Below, piece after piece: positions 26,655 through 35,243 of a DNA stretch of 64,000 nt. This DNA comes from Geojedonia sp051814705. GTDB taxonomy: Bacteria > Bacteroidota > Bacteroidia > Flavobacteriales > Flavobacteriaceae. The stretch covers positions 1,550,001 through 1,614,000 of the forward strand of contig JBPWQW010000001.1 of NCBI GenBank assembly GCA_051814705.1, in the 5' to 3' direction. The first letter of the stretch is position 1. Each line of letters begins with the position of its first letter. Below the pieces are notes generated by a model. That model was not told where the DNA came from, did not search any database, and saw nothing but the letters and a program-made list of their open reading frames with translations. The translations under genes were made by a program, and so were the position numbers.

Positions 26655-27326
26655 TTATAAAGTTTTCATTACGCTTTCAGTTATTCGGTCGCATCGGCTA
26701 AATCCAAACTCAAATACGTTTTTATCATTGCTAATTTCAAATAGTTTCTCTTTCAGCATGTCTTTAGCACGATGCAATCGCACTTTAACATTGGAAACTG
26801 TTAAATCTAAAGCCACAGCAATTTCTTTCAGGCTCAATTCTTCTATTTCTTTCAGCATATAAACCACTTTGTATTTCGAGTCAAGTTGGTCTATGGCATT
26901 CTCTAAGAGGTGCTTTGCTTCATTACGTATCATTTTGTCGTGTGGATTTAAGTTTTTAGTATCTGGAATTTCTAAAACTGTTTTACCTGTTATCGTATTC
27001 GATTGTTCGTTTAAATGGAAAAGTTTTCCCTTCTCTTTTATTAGTGCTAAAGATTCGTTAATCCCAATGCGGATAAGCCAAGTTGAAAAAGTAGATTGCA
27101 ATTTAAATTGATGTAATTTGGTATAGGCTTTCACATAGGTATTTTGCATCGTGTCTTCAATATTAGCTTCATCCTTTAAATAGCTTCGTATGACGCGATA
27201 TAGCTTCTGATTGTTTCTTCTTACTAGGATCTCATAGAGTTCTTTTTCACCAGCAAGAATACGCTTGATGACCTCTTCCTCATTTATTTTATGGTTGTTG
27301 AAATCGTTTATCTGTATTGCTTCCAT
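26655..27326 (-). CDS. ECF-type RNA polymerase sigma factor
   Basis: This 223-residue protein has sigma region 2 (about 25-95; DEANIEDTMQNTYVKAYTKL and FSTWLIRIGINESL) and region 4 (about 145-200; LSLKEIAVALDLTVSNVKVR then LHRAKDMLKEKL). A short C-terminal tail of about 25 residues contains a lone cysteine (FSRCDRITE). There is no adjacent FecR-type anti-sigma. It precedes the flavin oxidoreductase (14-bp gap) and is divergent from the DoxX-like and folE genes, which may be targets. This is an inference. Confidence 0.88.
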   Translation of the reverse strand: MEAIQINDFNNHKINEEEVIKRILAGEKELYEILVRRNNQKLYRVIRSYLKDEANIEDTMQNTYVKAYTKLHQFKLQSTFSTWLIRIGINESLALIKEKGKLFHLNEQSNTITGKTVLEIPDTKNLNPHDKMIRNEAKHLLENAIDQLDSKYKVVYMLKEIEELSLKEIAVALDLTVSNVKVRLHRAKDMLKEKLFEISNDKNVFEFGFSRCDRITESVMKTL

Positions 27327-27448
27327 GTGCTTGTCTTTTAGGTTTAGATTGGTAAAAACAAAAAAAGTTACAAACTTTTGTATCCTTTTTTAAGTTTCCT
27401 TATCAAATGAATGTAACAAATATATTAATCATTAAAAAAACTAAAATT

Positions 27449-27823
27449 ATGGATTCAAACGTGCAATTAGTAAAAAAAGTTTTAAAGTACACTTTTGGTT
27501 TAGTACCTATCGTAGCAGGTCTTGACAAATTTACAAACATTTTAACCGACTGGAGTCAATATGTTTCAGAAGGTTTTGCTGGAATGCTTCCTTTTGAACC
27601 TACTACATTTATGATGATAGTTGGGGTTATTGAAATTGTAGCCGGTGTTCTTGTGCTTACAAAAACAAAAATTGGCGCTTATGTAGTTGCTGCTTGGTTA
27701 GTAGCTATTGCCTTAACACTTATTTTTAGTTGGAGTTATGTCGATGTTGCCGTACGTGATTTGGTGATGGCCATTGCAGCTTTTTCATTAGCTAAACTAT
27801 CAGAAGATTCTCCAAAAAAATAA
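27449..27823 (+). CDS. DoxX-like four-helix membrane protein
   Basis: This 124-residue protein is read from the ATG at 27449; the frame is open from 27407, but the 14 extra residues are not membrane-like and contain no conserved feature. Four hydrophobic segments are visible: about 12-30 (FGLVPIVAGLDKF), 47-67 (FMMIVGVIEIVAGVLVL), 75-95 (AYVVAAWLVAIALTLIF) and 100-118. The AGLDKF motif and helix spacing are those of the DoxX/DUF4267-type inner-membrane family, whose biochemical role is poorly known. It is followed at 14 bp by folE and divergent from the sigma factor gene. Confidence 0.7.
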   Translation: MDSNVQLVKKVLKYTFGLVPIVAGLDKFTNILTDWSQYVSEGFAGMLPFEPTTFMMIVGVIEIVAGVLVLTKTKIGAYVVAAWLVAIALTLIFSWSYVDVAVRDLVMAIAAFSLAKLSEDSPKK

Positions 27824-27837
27824 ACAATTAATTAAAT

Positions 27838-28503
27838 ATGAAAGTAAACGGAACCTCTTTATTAACAGATGACCGTCCCTTAAATGGCAATCATCACGTA
27901 GTTGTAAAAACCCCGCTACGTGATGATGCTTTTGCTGTAGATGACGAATTAAAAGTAGAACGCATAGCTGAAAAGTTTAAAGACATTATTCAAATTTTAG
28001 GTCTTGATCTATCAGACGACAGCATAAAAGACACGCCTAATAGGGTGGCGAAGATGTATGTGAATGAAATTTTTAGTGGTTTGAATCCCAAAAATAAACC
28101 AGCCATTACTGTTTTTAAAAATACCTACCAATATCATACACCTTTAATAGAGTTAAATATTCCGTTTACCTCGTTTTGTGAGCACCATTTTGTGCCCATT
28201 CAAGGAAAAGCCAATATTGCATATATCCCTAAGGATTATGTGATAGGCTTGTCTAAAATCCACAGACTTGTTGATTATTATGCGCGAAGGCCGCAAGTAC
28301 AAGAGCGGTTGACCATGCAGATTTTACAGGAATTATCAACCACACTGCAAACCGATGATATTGGTGTGGTCTTGAAAGCAAGCCATAATTGTATTTCTTG
28401 TAGAGGTGTAGAAGATCTGGGAAGCTCAACGGTTACCTCTGCCTTTACTGGTAAACTGAATAATAATTCGAACGTGATGTCCATCTTACTTGGATCTCAT
28501 TGA
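27838..28503 (+). CDS. folE: GTP cyclohydrolase I
   Basis: This 221-residue enzyme converts GTP to 7,8-dihydroneopterin triphosphate, the first step of folate or tetrahydropterin synthesis. Zinc ligands are visible: Cys114 and His116/117 in SFCEHHFVP, and Cys185 in SHNCISCRG. The active-site blocks IGLSKIHRLVDYYARRPQVQ and ERLTMQI and the C-terminal DLGSSTVTSAFTG are present. The first 40 residues are a variable extension. It follows a DoxX-like gene by 14 bp and converges with the MarR gene. It may be a second, condition-specific copy, as it is away from folate genes. Confidence 0.94.
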   Translation: MKVNGTSLLTDDRPLNGNHHVVVKTPLRDDAFAVDDELKVERIAEKFKDIIQILGLDLSDDSIKDTPNRVAKMYVNEIFSGLNPKNKPAITVFKNTYQYHTPLIELNIPFTSFCEHHFVPIQGKANIAYIPKDYVIGLSKIHRLVDYYARRPQVQERLTMQILQELSTTLQTDDIGVVLKASHNCISCRGVEDLGSSTVTSAFTGKLNNNSNVMSILLGSH

Positions 28504-28532
28504 TCCTAAAGATCAGCACTCTAGAATATCAA

Positions 28533-29150
28533 CTATACCGTTTGTTTTTCTTTATGTTCAGGACAGTCTATTCTCAAATCTGAGTCGGTAAGTTTGGTGT
28601 TAAGAAGATTACAAAAGTGTTCTTGTCCAGTTTTGTTTGCTTTGTAAAATTGGCAAGTAAAGCACATTCTTTGTATAGTAATGATGCCAGATTTGTTTAA
28701 GTGATGGATGATGTCCAATAAATTTAGCAAAAAATTCTCTTTGTCAGAAGTGTCTAATTTGTTGATAGGAATTTGAATGTGTTCAGCAAACAAAGAGGTT
28801 TGCTTTGCAGTTTCATGGCCAGTTTTGGTTAAATGAATGATGTAACTTCTAGTATCGTGTTGCTCGTATTCTTTAGTGATTAAGCCTTTTTGTTCCAGTG
28901 TTTTAACAGTATCGCTAATGGTTGCTTTGGTCATATTAAATTCGGCAGCCAAATAGCTAACTTTCCTTTTTTGGTCTGAATGATGCAACAAAAAGATAAG
29001 CACTTGAATTTGAATGGGGCTTAATGAAAATTCTTTGCTTTCATTCCAAAGTAATACTCTAAAAGCTTGTGAAATTCTTTCTAATGAAGCCACAATTTTG
29101 CTATCTATACTCGAATTTTGATGCTCTAAATCAAAGGCAGACTTTTTCAT
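28533..29150 (-). CDS. MarR-family regulator with a C-terminal cysteine cluster
   Basis: This 205-residue protein starts at the ATG at 29150, which overlaps the stop of the upstream gene (TAATG), so the two are translationally coupled; a TTG start at 29159 is less likely. The winged helix spans about residues 40-120 (SYLAAEFNMTKATISDTVKT then LEQKGLITKEYEQHDTRSY). After it comes an unusual segment with the spacing C-x2-C-x13-C-x15-C-x2-H (MCFTCQ, HFCN, DCPEH). This could hold zinc, an Fe-S cluster or act as a thiol switch; classical MarR proteins end before it. Targets are unknown. Confidence 0.85.
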   Translation of the reverse strand: MKKSAFDLEHQNSSIDSKIVASLERISQAFRVLLWNESKEFSLSPIQIQVLIFLLHHSDQKRKVSYLAAEFNMTKATISDTVKTLEQKGLITKEYEQHDTRSYIIHLTKTGHETAKQTSLFAEHIQIPINKLDTSDKENFLLNLLDIIHHLNKSGIITIQRMCFTCQFYKANKTGQEHFCNLLNTKLTDSDLRIDCPEHKEKQTV

Positions 29151-29413
29151 TATTGACAATTTTCCATTTCAATAATGAAGTAACCACGTTCTTTTATCGC
29201 TTCTTCCCAATGAGGTTTTACAGTTTCAATATGGCAAAATCGACATTCTTTTGAACTGAGTGGTTGCCCATCTTGGTTTTTGGTTGTCAAATAATCCTTG
29301 CCGTAAAGATGTATTTTGGAAGCGTCTTTTACTTCTTCGGGAGCGATGATGTCAAAGTGCATCACGCTTCCGTCTTTTTTGGTTACATAGGTGTCCCAAA
29401 CAGCTACTTTCAT
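29150..29413 (-). CDS. DUF2024 family protein
   Basis: This 87-residue protein begins MKVAVWDTYVTKKDGSVMHF, the characteristic start of DUF2024, and includes SSKECRFCHIE, a CxxCH-like pair that is usual in the family. There is no signal peptide, so haem c attachment is not expected; metal binding is possible. The function of DUF2024 is not established. Its stop codon overlaps the start of the MarR regulator, so both are made together. Confidence 0.85.
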   Translation of the reverse strand: MKVAVWDTYVTKKDGSVMHFDIIAPEEVKDASKIHLYGKDYLTTKNQDGQPLSSKECRFCHIETVKPHWEEAIKERGYFIIEMENCQ

Positions 29414-29582
29414 TTTATTTGTATTTATTTTGTGTTAAACATAAAAAGATCCTACAAATATAGTTAGGATAACTGACAAAATAAAATAAAAATATTCAAT
29501 AAACCAAATATCTACCCATAAACGGTTTGATTTTAGTTGATTTTAAAGCCTAATTGGTGAACAGGCAATCGCACAACTCAGT

Positions 29583-31286
29583 TTATTGAATAGTATCTGT
29601 TTTAGTTTCGAAAACATATTTGGCATAATTTAATCCCATAGCATCGTAGCTTACTTTCATGGTGTTTAACCGCATTTTAAAATCGTCCCAGTTTCTGGCT
29701 TCTTTTGGAGACCAAACCACTTCCGATAGGGCAGTCATTCGAGGTAATATCATATATTCTACGTAATCAGTAGTTTCCATGTACTCGGTCCAAACATTAC
29801 CTTGAGCGCCTAAAATATAATGGCTTTCGGCTTCAGTTAATTCCTTAGGAGCCGGATCGTAGGCATAGACGTCTGCCACAGTAGTTTTTCCTCCTATAGC
29901 CAGCGGTTCAGTGTCTTTATTTTCAGTTTGATAGTGATCAAAATAACAGGAATGGCCCGGAGTCATAATCACGTCATGACCTTGTTTTGCAGCTTCTATA
30001 CCGCCTTGTTCACCTCGCCATGACATGACGGTGGCGTTTGGAGCCAAACCACCTTCTAAGATTTCGTCCCAACCAATGATTTTTTTCCCTTTAGAATTTA
30101 CATATTTTTCAATACGTTGAATAAAATAACTCTGCAATTCGTGTTCATCTGCTAAGTTGTTATCTTTCATTCGTTTTTGGCAATTGGGGCAACGTTTCCA
30201 GTTAGATTTTGGGCATTCGTCGCCTCCAATATGAATGTACTCCGAAGGAAATAATGGTATGATTTCGTCTAAAACAGCTTCTAAAAATTGAAAGGTTTGT
30301 TCATTTCCGGCGCAAAATACATCATCAAAAACACCCCAGGTTTCTTGTACAATTTTGGGTGTGCCGTTGGCTTGAGCTTTTTTTCCAGCCTTAGAGCCCA
30401 TACCGTTAGAGACTACTGTAGGTTCTTCAGGAAAACAACTTAAAAAAGGGTAGGAGGCAATAGCAGCACTGGCATGACCAGGCAATTCTATTTCTGGGAT
30501 AATGGTAACGTGCCGTTCAGAGGCATATTTTACAATATTTTTTACCTCGTCTTGTGTGTAAAATCCGCCATATTCAGTTTCATCATTTCTTGCTCCGGGG
30601 TAACGTCCAACAATGGTTCCATATCTTTTGGAACCTATTTCTGTTAGTTTTGGATATTTTTTTATTTCGATACGCCAGCCTTGGTCTTCGGTCAAATGCC
30701 AATGAAACGTGTTCATTTTGTGCATGGCAATTAAATCGATGTATTTTTTGATAAAATCAACAGGAAATAAATGTCTTCCCACATCTAGGTGCATGCCTCT
30801 GTAAACAAATCTAGGGTTATCTTTGATGTTAACCGCTGGCAAGGTTAAAGCTTCTTTTTGATTGGACCCAGATTCAACTGAAGCTGGTATTAATTGCCTT
30901 AAAGTTTGAATGCCATAAAACACACCTTTTGCTGTTTTGCCTGAAATTAGGATTGAATCATATGAAACAGATAGGGTATAGCCTTCTTCATTTTCTATAG
31001 CATCATCTATTTTAAGTTGGATATCTCCAGAACCTCCTGTTTCAAAAGCAATATTTGTAGCAGCGACATGACTTAACAGATCTGCTAAATAGCTGCCCTC
31101 ATTCTCTAAATTGGAAGCAGCAGAAACTTTAGTTTTTGAATCCACTAAAAACCGACCGTTTGACATGTCTAGTGAAACCGGTTTTGGAATAATTTGATAA
31201 TCTGAAGCTGCATTTTGATAATCTTTATAAGGATTATTACAAGCAAAAAGCAAAAGAGTGGCTAATAATACTAACGGTGTTTTCAT
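29583..31286 (-). CDS. GH20 beta-N-acetylhexosaminidase, lipoprotein
   Basis: This 567-residue enzyme has a lipoprotein signal (LLATLLLFACNN, Cys16), a GH20b-like N-terminal domain (about 30-155) and the GH20 barrel. Barrel motifs are FHWHLTEDQGWR (194-205), IIPEIELPGHASAA (262-275) and the catalytic Asp356-Glu357 pair in HIGGDECPKSNW. It cleaves terminal GlcNAc or GalNAc residues. It is shorter than the GH20 at 9686 and lipid-anchored, so it may act at a different site. It is divergent from the kelch-symporter operon, and operator D lies in the shared control region. Confidence 0.94.
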   Translation of the reverse strand: MKTPLVLLATLLLFACNNPYKDYQNAASDYQIIPKPVSLDMSNGRFLVDSKTKVSAASNLENEGSYLADLLSHVAATNIAFETGGSGDIQLKIDDAIENEEGYTLSVSYDSILISGKTAKGVFYGIQTLRQLIPASVESGSNQKEALTLPAVNIKDNPRFVYRGMHLDVGRHLFPVDFIKKYIDLIAMHKMNTFHWHLTEDQGWRIEIKKYPKLTEIGSKRYGTIVGRYPGARNDETEYGGFYTQDEVKNIVKYASERHVTIIPEIELPGHASAAIASYPFLSCFPEEPTVVSNGMGSKAGKKAQANGTPKIVQETWGVFDDVFCAGNEQTFQFLEAVLDEIIPLFPSEYIHIGGDECPKSNWKRCPNCQKRMKDNNLADEHELQSYFIQRIEKYVNSKGKKIIGWDEILEGGLAPNATVMSWRGEQGGIEAAKQGHDVIMTPGHSCYFDHYQTENKDTEPLAIGGKTTVADVYAYDPAPKELTEAESHYILGAQGNVWTEYMETTDYVEYMILPRMTALSEVVWSPKEARNWDDFKMRLNTMKVSYDAMGLNYAKYVFETKTDTIQ

Positions 31287-31668
31287 ATTGTAATTTTAAG
31301 TTATTTTATCCAATTTATTATAGTTATCGTCTAAAAAATGCTGTAAATATTCAGTTCTAACTATACTATGAACTTCACATTAGGTATAGATTTTAAAGGT
31401 GTTGGCGGTTTAACGGTTTCAATTTAAACGTATATTTTTGGTTCAACTTAACAGATTTTCTTGCTGAGTAGACAAATCTACAATTTTTATATGTTATACA
31501 TAATACATTAATTGAATTTTTTGCTATCTTAGCAACGTAATTTTATAATAAAGCTCCATTTTTTGTTTTGCTGTTCTACTTAATGAGAAAACAAGCAAGA
31601 AAATTTAATGATTTTTTATTTGTGATGTGAACAAAATACTTAGTTATTTACAATGTAATCTTTCTAGC
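31287..31668. other. 382-bp divergent control region between GH20 and the kelch-symporter gene
   Basis: No gene is seen. It contains operator D (31490-31502) and a minus-strand -7 candidate TAGATTTG (31473-31480) for the GH20 gene, 9 bp from the operator. A plus-strand candidate TATCTTAG (31525-31532) may serve the kelch-symporter gene. The remaining parts are AT-rich without clear structure. Confidence 0.55.
31490..31502. promoter_or_regulatory. Operator site D, GH20 / kelch-symporter divergent region
   Basis: TATGTTATACATA is identical to site C and is followed by ATACA as at sites A and B. It links the right half of the sialoglycan locus to the same regulator as the left half. Confidence 0.68.
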
Positions 31669-34272
31669 ATGAAAAAAATTCAGAATGCAGTACTCTTACT
31701 ACTGATAGTTTTAACGTTCATTCCGTCTTTTGGGCAAGAAATCTCCAAATTAAGCATAACAGATTTACCAAGTTTACCTTCAGAAAATTCAAGTGTTGAA
31801 TCAATTGGCTATGCTGGCATGTTGGGAGGTACACATAATGGGGTCTTTGTAGTAGCAGGGGGAGCTAATTTTCCTAATGGATTGCCTTGGGAAGGTGGTG
31901 AAAAAGTATGGAGTAAGACTATTTATATTTTTGAAAACGACCAATGGCGATTATCCTCTAAACCATTACCGATACCACTTGCTTATTCGTCATCGGTATC
32001 AACAGATAACGGGATTTTATGCATAGGAGGCAATAATGCCACACTGACAAGTGACCAAGTATTTCTTTTAACATATAATACTTCTTCTAAAGAAGTAGAG
32101 ATTTCGGAATATCCAGCACTTCCAGAACCCTTGGCATTTTCATCTGCCGTTGAATTTGAGGGTTTTGTATATGTGGTGGGTGGTAATAATGCTCGAAGTA
32201 GTACGAATTCATTTTACAGGTTAAATTTAAAAGAACCGAAGAAATGGGAAAGATTAACCAATTTTCCAGGACCTCCCAGAGCACTTCATTGTGTAGCTAT
32301 CCAAGAAACACAAACCAGTAAAAAGCTATTCGTTATTGGTGGAAGGCATGAAGAGGCAGGACAAAAATCGCAAACGCTGACCCATTATTTATCCTATGAT
32401 TTTAAAGCGCAATCTTGGAAGGATGAAGGGACTCTTGAGATAGACGGAAAACCTAGGGTATTGATGGGAGCTTCGGCAGAAACCATGGGTTCCATGCACA
32501 TTATGGTTTACGGCGGAAGTGATGAAGTGCTTTTTGATGAGTTGGAACATATGTCCCTGCAATTGACCACCGAGCAAAATGACACTATAATAAACAACTT
32601 AAAAAGTAGGCGAGACGCTATTTTAAACCATCACGTTGGTTTTTCAAAAGATATTTTAGCCTATAATTCCATTACAAAAAAGTGGTTTGTGTATGACACA
32701 CTTTCAATAAAGATCCCTGTTACGACACTTTCATTCAAGAACAATGATGATTTTGTGATGGTTTCAGGAGAAGTATCACCGGGTATTCGTACTCCAAAAG
32801 TACAAACATTCAAAATTGCCGATGCTGCTCATCCTTTCGGAATTCTCAATTACAGTGTGCTTGCATTATATCTGTTAATATCGGTGTTGATTGGGTTATA
32901 TTTTGCTCGCAAACAGAAATCTACAGCAGATTACTTTACAGGTGGTGGTCGTATCCCTTGGTGGGCTGCTGGTTTAAGTGTTTTCGGTACGCTGTTAAGC
33001 GCTATAACGTTTATGGCGATTCCAGCCAAGGCTTTTGTAACCGATTGGTCTTTCTTTTTTCTGAACATCACAGCCATTCTTATAACACCCTTAATTGCTT
33101 TTGTTTTCATTCCGTTTTTTAATAAACTAAAAATCAAGACGGCCTATGAATACCTTGAGGATAGGTTCAATTATGCAGCGCGTGCTTTTGGAAGTCTATC
33201 TTTTATCTTATTTCAGTTAGGAAGAATAGGCATCGTATTGTTGTTGCCTTCCTTGGCCATTTCCATTGTAACAGGAATTCCGGTAGAAACCAGTATTTTG
33301 ATTATGGGGATACTTTGTATATTCTATACCACTTTTGGTGGTATTGAAGCTGTAATTTGGACTGATGTTATGCAAGTGGTCGTGCTTCTTGGCGGAAGTG
33401 TGTTGGCCGTAGTTTGGATTATGTTGCACACTGAAACTTCTTTTGGAGATATGATTACCTACGCTTCAGAACGGGATAAATTCAATATTACCAATATGGA
33501 ATTTAGTTTTACAGATTCCACTTTTTGGGTCGTTTTTATTGGTGGGCTCGCTTCTGCCATGGTCACACAGGGCACGGATCAAACCATCGTTCAACGTTAT
33601 TTAACAAGTTCAAGTGTGAAGGATTCCCAAAAAACGCTTTATACCAATGCCGTACTGACCTTGCCGGCAACGATTATCTTTTTTGGCATAGGAACCCTTT
33701 TGTTTATATTCTATACCGAAATGCCCAACGAACTTTCTCCGGCTATTTCAAATAATGATTCCATCTTTCCTTGGTATATTGTGCGGGAATTACCCACAGG
33801 AGTTTCTGGTCTGTTGGTAGCAGGTATTTTTTCTGCGGCTATGTCGAGCATTAGTAGTAGCCTAAATTCGGTGTCAACAGCGTATTGCAATGACTTTCAT
33901 GCGCATTTTAGACCCCAAGTTGCCGATGCTAAACTATTGCGGATTGCAAGGTTGGCCACTATGATAACAGGTGTTCTTGGTGTTTTACTAGCTCTTTGGA
34001 TGGCTAGCTCCAATATCAAATCGCTTTGGGATCAGTTTTATCGTTTTTTAGGCCTTTTTACTGGTGGGTTAGGCGGTATGTTCCTTTTGGGAATGTTGAC
34101 CAAAAAAGCCAATGCCACAGGCACCTTGTTGGGCTTAGTAGTTAGTGCGATTTTAATTTGGTATATTAGTGTTTTCACTGAAATCAACTTTTTAATGTAT
34201 TCCTTTTTTGGTGTAGCCTCGTGTTTTTGTTTCGGTTACGTTTTTAGTTTAATTTTTAAGAACAAAGCATAG
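31669..34272 (+). CDS. Fusion of periplasmic kelch sialic-acid mutarotase domain and SSS-family sodium symporter
   Basis: I start this 867-residue protein at the ATG at 31669, which gives a clean signal peptide (MKKIQNAVLLLLIVLTFIPS, cut near FGQ); the GTG at 31627 adds 14 unlikely residues. Residues about 30-375 are a kelch propeller with repeated GG turns (VVAGGANFP, CIGGNN, YVVGGNN, FVIGGRH, MVYGGSD), like the NanM/YjhT mutarotase. From about 388 a sodium:solute symporter follows: LALYLLISVLIGLYFARKQK, then ADYFTGGGRIPWWAAGLSVF and about 12 further helices. The kelch domain would sit in the periplasm, feeding the open anomer to the transporter. NAGK-type kinase, galK and galT lie downstream. 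Confidence 0.9.
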   Translation: MKKIQNAVLLLLIVLTFIPSFGQEISKLSITDLPSLPSENSSVESIGYAGMLGGTHNGVFVVAGGANFPNGLPWEGGEKVWSKTIYIFENDQWRLSSKPLPIPLAYSSSVSTDNGILCIGGNNATLTSDQVFLLTYNTSSKEVEISEYPALPEPLAFSSAVEFEGFVYVVGGNNARSSTNSFYRLNLKEPKKWERLTNFPGPPRALHCVAIQETQTSKKLFVIGGRHEEAGQKSQTLTHYLSYDFKAQSWKDEGTLEIDGKPRVLMGASAETMGSMHIMVYGGSDEVLFDELEHMSLQLTTEQNDTIINNLKSRRDAILNHHVGFSKDILAYNSITKKWFVYDTLSIKIPVTTLSFKNNDDFVMVSGEVSPGIRTPKVQTFKIADAAHPFGILNYSVLALYLLISVLIGLYFARKQKSTADYFTGGGRIPWWAAGLSVFGTLLSAITFMAIPAKAFVTDWSFFFLNITAILITPLIAFVFIPFFNKLKIKTAYEYLEDRFNYAARAFGSLSFILFQLGRIGIVLLLPSLAISIVTGIPVETSILIMGILCIFYTTFGGIEAVIWTDVMQVVVLLGGSVLAVVWIMLHTETSFGDMITYASERDKFNITNMEFSFTDSTFWVVFIGGLASAMVTQGTDQTIVQRYLTSSSVKDSQKTLYTNAVLTLPATIIFFGIGTLLFIFYTEMPNELSPAISNNDSIFPWYIVRELPTGVSGLLVAGIFSAAMSSISSSLNSVSTAYCNDFHAHFRPQVADAKLLRIARLATMITGVLGVLLALWMASSNIKSLWDQFYRFLGLFTGGLGGMFLLGMLTKKANATGTLLGLVVSAILIWYISVFTEINFLMYSFFGVASCFCFGYVFSLIFKNKA

Positions 34273-34361
34273 GTTTTAAACTATAAAGGACAATATTAAA
34301 GCCCAATCAAAATGAGCTTGCTTGCAAAAAAAATAAGGTGTTAATTTCAATTAGATAACCT

Positions 34362-34369
34362 TATATTTG
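34362..34369 (+). promoter_or_regulatory. Possible internal -7 element before the amino-sugar kinase gene
   Basis: TATATTTG matches TAnnTTTG, 18 bp before the GTG start. It overlaps the right arm of a 7-bp inverted repeat (ATAAGGT 34333-34339, ACCTTAT 34358-34364). No good -33 element is seen, so this is tentative. Confidence 0.3.
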
Positions 34370-34387
34370 ATAGTAAATCGTTAATAA

Positions 34388-35236
34388 GTGATATTAATTG
34401 CAGATAGTGGGTCTACCAAGTGCGATTGGGTTATTCTCGGAGAAGATAAAAAAGTGGTGTTAAAAACTACAACTCAGGGAATTAACCCTAGGCTGTTGAG
34501 CACGCTACAAATCAATACTATTATAGAAGGAGCCAAAGAGTTGTATGCTATTAAAAATCATGTAACAAAGATTTTATTCTATGGTGCAGGATGTGCAAGG
34601 ACCCAATCCCAGTTAATGCTTGAGAAGCTATTGTTGGATTTTTTCCCCCTTGCTAAAGTAATTGTTAAAGAAGATTTGAGTGCCGCAGTAAGTGGAACCA
34701 CCTCATTACCTGGAGTTGTTTGTATTTTAGGAACAGGTTCTAATTGCTGTTATTTTGATGGGGTTAATATTCATGTCAATCAGGCTTCTTTGGGATTTTT
34801 AGTAATGGATGAAGGCAGCGGTAATTATTTTGGAAAGCAATTATTAAAGGCCTATTTCTACAAAAAAATGCCATCAGAATTGCAAAAGAAATTTGAAGAA
34901 CGGTTTGATGTGTCCTTGGACTTGGTTTTGAAAAACCTTTATGAAATTGAAAATCCGAGTGCATATTTAGCAAACTTTGCTAGTTTCTTGATTCAAAATC
35001 GCTTGGAACCCTTTATATCGAAAATTATAAAAAGAGGGATTGCTGAGTTATTTGACAACCTGATAGCATGTTATACTAAAGAGCTTAAAAATAATCCTTT
35101 ACATTTTGTAGGTTCCATAGCTTATTTTTTACAAGAAGACATTTTATTGGAGGCAAAAAAAAGACGTATAAAAATTGAATCCTTTGTTAAACGCCCAATG
35201 GATAATATCATAGCCAATATTGATAGTATTTTATAA
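34388..35236 (+). CDS. BadF/BadG-type ATPase, probable N-acetylglucosamine kinase
   Basis: This 282-residue sugar kinase-fold protein starts with GTG, placing the phosphate-1 motif IADSGSTKCDW at residues 4-14. Phosphate-2 ILGTGSNCC lies near 117 and the adenosine motif FVGSIAYF near 240. The BadF/BcrA ATPase group contains mammalian GlcNAc kinase (NAGK). Here it would phosphorylate GlcNAc made by the AGE epimerase and hexosaminidases to GlcNAc-6-P, the job done by RokA in Bacteroides fragilis. It lies 115 bp after the symporter and 7 bp before galK. The substrate is inferred from context. Confidence 0.85.
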   Translation: MILIADSGSTKCDWVILGEDKKVVLKTTTQGINPRLLSTLQINTIIEGAKELYAIKNHVTKILFYGAGCARTQSQLMLEKLLLDFFPLAKVIVKEDLSAAVSGTTSLPGVVCILGTGSNCCYFDGVNIHVNQASLGFLVMDEGSGNYFGKQLLKAYFYKKMPSELQKKFEERFDVSLDLVLKNLYEIENPSAYLANFASFLIQNRLEPFISKIIKRGIAELFDNLIACYTKELKNNPLHFVGSIAYFLQEDILLEAKKRRIKIESFVKRPMDNIIANIDSIL

Positions 35237-35243
35237 CTTAAAA

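Noticed and set aside
31627..31668. GTG start of the kelch-symporter gene
   Set aside because: The 14 extra residues spoil the signal peptide; the ATG at 31669 gives a canonical one.
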